From Neonectria sp. B-13 (taxonomy: Eukaryota > Ascomycota > Sordariomycetes > Hypocreales > Nectriaceae), in contig NOKP01000003.1 in assembly GCA_002682825.1 (NCBI GenBank), positions 1,116,001 through 1,180,000 of the forward strand: a stretch of DNA of 64,000 nt. The letters are read 5' to 3'. The translations under genes were made by a program, and so were the position numbers. Below the pieces are notes generated by a model. That model did no database searches and was not told the origin of the DNA. It was given only the letters and a program-made list of their open reading frames with translations. Positions 59,796 to 64,000 of the stretch are shown here, piece after piece (position 1 is the stretch's first letter; each line of letters opens with the position of its first letter).

Positions 59796-61592
59796 CTAGG
59801 CGCTGACTTGCTCGTTGGTGGGAGCGGAGGTCTTAGTCTTATAATCCTCCTCAACCAAAGTCTGCTTGTCGTTGAGTTTGGGATTGCGCATGCACAGAGC
59901 GAAGCCAATAAGCGGGATACAGAGACAGATTCCGGTGATGGTCAACAGGCGCTGGACGTGCTGATACGAGTCGACGATGGCAGAGCGTTCCTCCGTGCCC
60001 ATGGGATACAACGCAGCGGCGCCGAAGGGATCGCCGTACGTGTAGACGGCCAGAGTGTCGTTGATGCCAGCAAGGTTCTTGCCCAAGGTCGATGGCAACA
60101 CTTGGCTCCAGATGGCTCCCGACACCGCATTTCCAAGGGCAGAGCCGACGTTGTAAGTGGCCAGATAGAGACCAGTCATGACGGCGAGGTGCTCGTGCTT
60201 GACGTGAGCCTGGAGAGAGGCTTGTGCAGGGTACGGGAACATACCACCGGCGATACCAAGGACAATCTGGGCACCAATGACACCGGACCGGCCGGAGCTG
60301 GAGGGATCGCCGCGGTAGCGGATGAGAAGACCGAAGGCGACAAGGAACAGGAGAGTGCCGGCGACGATGAACATTTTGATACGGCGAATCTTGTAGACGA
60401 CAAGGCCGAGGAGGGTTCCAGTAATGACACTGGCGAAAGAGTACAGCGAGGTGATTCGGGTGGCTGCCGTGATGCTAAAGTTGAAGGCCACGATGAGCAC
60501 AGTGTAGAGGAAGTCGCCCTGCATGGTCCAGGCAAAGTTGAGCAGGATGGCAATGCCCATCGGGGCCCAAATAGCGCGGTCCTTCATAAGTGTGAAGGGG
60601 ACCAGCGGGTGAGGAGCTCGGAGCTCCCAGAAGATGAAGACGGGAATGCAGACGAAACCGATGACAAGAGGAGCAACGACCTGGGGATCGCTCCACTTGG
60701 CCTGGAAACCGCCGGCGATGGTCAAGGGGACAAGGATGAGAGCGAAGATGGCGATGATGAGGATAATGCCGACGACATCCAGCATCCAGAACAGAGCGAT
60801 GGAGAAGTTCTGGAACCCGAGCTGCTTAAAGGTAGAGGTGTAGCCGTCCAGAAGGCCCTGCTTCTTGGCACGACGGGCCACAACGGACAGGCTGATGATG
60901 AGGGGCAAGGCGCAGACTGGGTAGATGATACACCACATGCCGATTCCCCAATGCCAGGTCGAGTTGTCGAGAATAGCTTGGGTGATGTCGCCACTGACCC
61001 AGGTGTTGATGATGAAGGGCAGCGCGGGGATGTAGCTGAAGAAGAGACGGGCTCGCGTCGAGGTGATGTCGGCGACGATGACCTCGACCAGGAGGATGAT
61101 CATGGTGTAGCCGATCTGGTAGATGATGGCTCCGGCGGCGAACTGCGAGACATTCTTGGAGATGGACTCGATCACGGTGCCGATAACGTAGAAGAAGACG
61201 GACAGACAGATGAGCTCGACACGGCCAAAGACATCGGCAATCTTGGCTGACGTCGGCTGGGCGGCGGCGGCGATGACGGCTCGCAGCGTGGCGACGGTCG
61301 ACACCAGCGAGTGGTTCGCGAAGGACGAGGTGGCATAGGGCTGGAAGGTGTATCGCACGGTGCCGTCGAGGCCGTAGGCGTAGGCGACCAGGAAGATGCC
61401 GAAGAAGATGAAGATGCGGTCCTTGGTGGTGATGGCCGACGAGATGGCCTGGATGCGGATCACTCCGGGGGACTTGATGTCGCTGTTGCGGAGGGCCGCG
61501 GCGGTGGATTGGGGCGGCTGGCCGTCATGAGGTTGGCTTAGGCCCATCTCTTTGGAGTCGGCGGCGTCGACATCCTTGGTTGGAGACGACAT
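59796..61592 (-). CDS. MFS siderophore-iron transporter (SIT family), intronless
   Basis: Imports ferric siderophores (for example ferrichrome- or fusarinine-type) through the plasma membrane. It is an intronless 598-aa frame from a clear ATG. The SIT hallmark [18 protein letters not shown] is in TM1-2, followed by [20 protein letters not shown] (TM2-3 loop), [20 protein letters not shown] (TM4), [17 protein letters not shown] and [10 protein letters not shown], and later FGLLIRYRG and [21 protein letters not shown] (TM11). About 14 helices fit the SIT layout. The N-terminus (about 45 residues) and the C-terminus (ending NEQVSA) are hydrophilic. Binding of siderophore versus drug cannot be told apart by length, but the TM1-2 signature is strong. 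An 8/9 match to the iron-repressor GATA site is upstream. Confidence 0.93.
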   Translation of the reverse strand: MSSPTKDVDAADSKEMGLSQPHDGQPPQSTAAALRNSDIKSPGVIRIQAISSAITTKDRIFIFFGIFLVAYAYGLDGTVRYTFQPYATSSFANHSLVSTVATLRAVIAAAAQPTSAKIADVFGRVELICLSVFFYVIGTVIESISKNVSQFAAGAIIYQIGYTMIILLVEVIVADITSTRARLFFSYIPALPFIINTWVSGDITQAILDNSTWHWGIGMWCIIYPVCALPLIISLSVVARRAKKQGLLDGYTSTFKQLGFQNFSIALFWMLDVVGIILIIAIFALILVPLTIAGGFQAKWSDPQVVAPLVIGFVCIPVFIFWELRAPHPLVPFTLMKDRAIWAPMGIAILLNFAWTMQGDFLYTVLIVAFNFSITAATRITSLYSFASVITGTLLGLVVYKIRRIKMFIVAGTLLFLVAFGLLIRYRGDPSSSGRSGVIGAQIVLGIAGGMFPYPAQASLQAHVKHEHLAVMTGLYLATYNVGSALGNAVSGAIWSQVLPSTLGKNLAGINDTLAVYTYGDPFGAAALYPMGTEERSAIVDSYQHVQRLLTITGICLCIPLIGFALCMRNPKLNDKQTLVEEDYKTKTSAPTNEQVSA

Positions 61593-61737
61593 GATGGAAG
61601 GGGGGAGAGGATGCTCTGGTCGATCTCTTGTATATGGGAAGCAGGATTTACAGTAGGACGGACGAGAAACTGTGAGAAGCGGAGGGGCTTTGGCAACTTA
61701 ATATGGCAACGATCCTAGGCGGCCCCATCCAAGATTG

Positions 61738-61746
61738 ATTAGATAA
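61738..61746 (+). promoter_or_regulatory. Near-consensus SRE/SreA GATA site
   Basis: ATTAGATAA matches 8 of 9 bases of ATCWGATAA, the site of the fungal iron repressor SreA/SRE, and lies about 150 bp upstream of the siderophore transporter ATG, the position expected for iron repression. A related AATCAGATGG lies near 61830. Function is inferred. Confidence 0.35.
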
Positions 61747-64000
61747 ACCTTGCCGAAAGATTATCGTACCTTTTCCCTCGACTCCGGAGCGCCGGTATGC
61801 AGTAGCACCACCGTTGGGTTGGGTTTTCCTAATCAGATGGATCTAAGAGCCGCGCCATGGCCCGTCAGACGACCATCATCTCGGCTGGTTCGTCACTTCA
61901 AGACCAGCCAGCCTAGCTAGCATATTTTTCACCTCATGCTAGTATGTAAGAAGCCAGCCACCCACGCGCAGGAGTGGGAGGGCGCAGGTCCTGTTCCTGT
62001 TCCAGTTCAAGAAGCTCGGTCGACCCGATGGTTTTTAGGTAAAGGGCCGAGCTCGGACATTCGAAGACATTGATTTGCGACATGGTCAGGCTTGGCGTGG
62101 GAGGAGCAGGAAGAAAAAAAATGCCAATCCTTCGGGGAATTAGGCTTGGGGAAGCATGTGAGAGTTTGAGCCTTGAGAAAACACAGTTTCTTCTGGCTCT
62201 ATTACCGTTGTTCTCCTCTTCGTGCTCGTGAATTGAGTTTGTAAACAACTAAAAACATACGCTCAATACGTTACGCATACACACAATCCCCCTCTCTATC
62301 CGATGTCTCAGGGGACTCCCTCTCTCTCCAGTGTCTCACGGGACCTTCGCGGCACTCAACCAACTAACAAACCGCAGCGAGCTCCCTCCTGCTCGGCGCT
62401 CGGCTCCCCGCCAACAGCCCAGGAAATCATAGCATGGGGTCCTTACTGATCCATGTTAAACAGCTGCCTGGAGTCCCCCCATGTTTGCCCCTCCGCGCAG
62501 TAGCAGTGTACATGTAGCTGGCTTCACAGGCGACACAAACTCGCTGGTCTTCCGTTCTTTCTTGGTGAGGCCTTTTTTTTCTTCCTCCCACGCCGTTGGC
62601 GGCCTTGGCTTTCGCGGATTGACCGAGACATCAGCAATCCTGAGCTTGTTGATCTTGGCTTGTCGACAACCTTACCCAGTCGAATTTGCACTCTACAGAG
62701 GATCATGCATGGTTTCGGGACTGGGGAGCGGATCCTGGCTGGTGGGGTCCTGGACGGAAGCGGCAATGATTGTCGGGATCCTTGATGCAGACACGCGGGC
62801 TTCACTCAGCACTGTACAAAAGTATCATCAAGTGCCGAAGAGGCGAAAGGGAGGCAAATCAGCCAGCCGTGTTGCTGTGAAAAGTCTGCCGGGCGGTGAC
62901 AACACGACGCTGGTGTCTCGCATCGAGAAGTGCAGAGTTGCGAGTTGCCATCGGCCAGGGATTACATCGGTGTCATGAGACTTCTCCGAGGCCCGCCAAG
63001 AGCCCAAGGACGTTGGTCGACCACTAAACCCATCTTGGCTCCTTGTTATTAGTGCCGTGAAAAGGCCCCCCGTTTGCTCAGCACTAGATCAACCAACACC
63101 CTTCTTCTCACGGAATGTCCGATCGTAGGCTGTAGGCTGTTGGCTGTTGGCCGTTGGCCGATGGCCGCTGTCCAAAATACAGGGTGCCGGAAGGTGAATG
63201 CAACGTGACCCTCGCTCCACCCGGTCATGAGCCAGCTCGTTCTTGTCCAGTGGAAGCTCGCCGCTCGTACGTCCCTGACTCCGGGCCCGCTATCGGCGAA
63301 TCCACCATGGGCGTCGCTGTTGGCCTCCCGCGCGGCGCAGACAAGGTTGAGATCAGATACGGGACCCGAGCGGCTCTTCCATCAACGCTTTTCAGTCACT
63401 GCTGTCGGTGATTCGTGCGTTGATGGATTGATTAACCAGACCACCCAAAGCTCCCGATTCTCTTAGCTGCATTCAGCAGTTCACGCGTACTGGAGACTTT
63501 ACGAGGGCTGTACTAGTAGACTGCCATCGGCCCAGCGCCGGGCAGCTTGGCAGCTCGTTCCCCGACGAATTAGTTACGTATGGAGTTCGCCGTCCATGAA
63601 GATGAAAAAAATCTTCCCAAATGTCATCCCACGCAGCGCAATGTCCATCAGCCAAGCGAAGCGATCCCGTTCCGGGAACTTGGGACACTCCACAGCATGG
63701 GACGTAGCGCCGCCTTCCGCCCCTTGGCTTCCTCGTGCATCGAGCTTCGTTCCTCTCCTATGGATGCGAGCCGAGGCAGCATCGGCGACTAGTGTTGCAT
63801 CATGTCCGGATATCCAAGGGTCGGGAATCCGACTACTTGGACCTCCGAGGGGAACCCCCACAGGACCCAGTGCTTCTTCTGGTGTATTTTGCCCTTGGAT
63901 AAAGCAGTCATTGGCAGATCACTGCGGCCCCGTCTGTCATTGACAAAGCTCCTCAACGGCCGCCATGTGGACCGCGGATATTATCAAGCGTCAACACCAC
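61747..64000. other. Intergenic stretch to window end
   Basis: No gene supported. A 165-residue plus-strand frame at 62481-62978 starts with ATG but has no domain and biased composition. A 7-bp tandem repeat lies at 63126-63167. Whatever lies to the right is cut off. Confidence 0.5.
63126..63167. repeat. 7-bp tandem repeat, 6 units
   Basis: Six head-to-tail units of the form tAGGCTG/TTGGCTG/TTGGCCG/ATGGCCG (each differing by one or two bases). A simple variable-number repeat, likely from slippage. Confidence 0.85.

Noticed and set aside
59607..61250. 547-residue plus-strand frame
   Set aside because: Lies antisense to the siderophore transporter. It is an open frame produced by codon bias in the real gene (Asp/Gly/Glu-rich, no domain).
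62481..62978. 165-residue plus-strand frame with ATG
   Set aside because: No domain, biased composition, and no support from neighbours.

Overview
The window is nuclear DNA of a filamentous ascomycete (Pezizomycotina). The evidence is genes split by 48-70 nt introns with GTRNGT donors and CTRAY branch points, several Zn2Cys6 regulators, fungal-only families (rhodopsin-domain membrane protein, DUF7136, siderophore SIT transporter, Dal5-type permease) and wide gene-poor stretches holding retrotransposon scraps and decayed genes. The species cannot be named from the sequence. Exon borders below were worked out by hand from splice signals and frame continuity. Start codons are the first in-frame ATG.

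Layout. (1) 0.66-7.1 kb is a carbohydrate cluster: GH51 arabinofuranosidase, a Zn2Cys6 regulator and, divergent from it, an MFS sugar transporter. Candidate CGG-Nx-CCG regulator sites and a paired CreA-type site lie in the promoters. (2) 7.1-15.8 kb is gene-poor. It holds a broken epoxide hydrolase, LTR-like scraps, a hypothetical protein, a small Cys-rich protein and a five-exon rhodopsin-domain membrane protein. (3) 16.2-19 kb carries a 3-dehydroshikimate dehydratase-like gene beside a truncated, frameshifted Zn2Cys6 regulator. (4) 19.9-26 kb has a coiled-coil protein with a possible kinase-like N-lobe, a C2H2 zinc-finger gene, a degenerate tandem repeat and a dead phytanoyl-CoA dioxygenase-like gene. 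(5) 26.6-32.1 kb holds two housekeeping-type genes, katG and an OLA1/YchF ATPase, separated and followed by gypsy gag/LTR fragments. (6) 32.7-44.1 kb is a compact aromatic-catabolism-like cluster: intradiol ring-cleavage dioxygenase, family III CoA-transferase, enol-lactonase-like hydrolase, SnoaL/NTF2-like protein, Zn2Cys6 regulator and Dal5-type permease. A P450 (46.0 kb) and a second alpha/beta-hydrolase (48.3 kb) may extend it. (7) 49.3-64 kb has two secreted or surface proteins (Ser/Gly-rich GPI type, DUF7136), a hexose-type MFS transporter and a siderophore-iron transporter in long intergenic DNA.

How the genes could work together. Region 1 can release arabinose from arabinan or arabinoxylan, import it or related sugars, and control both steps. 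In region 6 the dioxygenase, hydrolase and CoA-transferase match the logic of a beta-ketoadipate-type route (ring opening, lactone hydrolysis, CoA activation), but no muconate cycloisomerase or maleylacetate reductase is present and the CoA-transferase is not the usual class I type. The 3-dehydroshikimate dehydratase-like gene could feed protocatechuate to such a route, but it is 15 kb away.

The strongest unexpected content is a set of decayed genes (epoxide hydrolase, PhyH, Zn2Cys6 regulator) whose stops are often explained by C-to-T transitions, as expected from RIP or cytosine deamination. No single gene is clearly a wholly new system. The region 6 cluster is the best candidate for a variant pathway.
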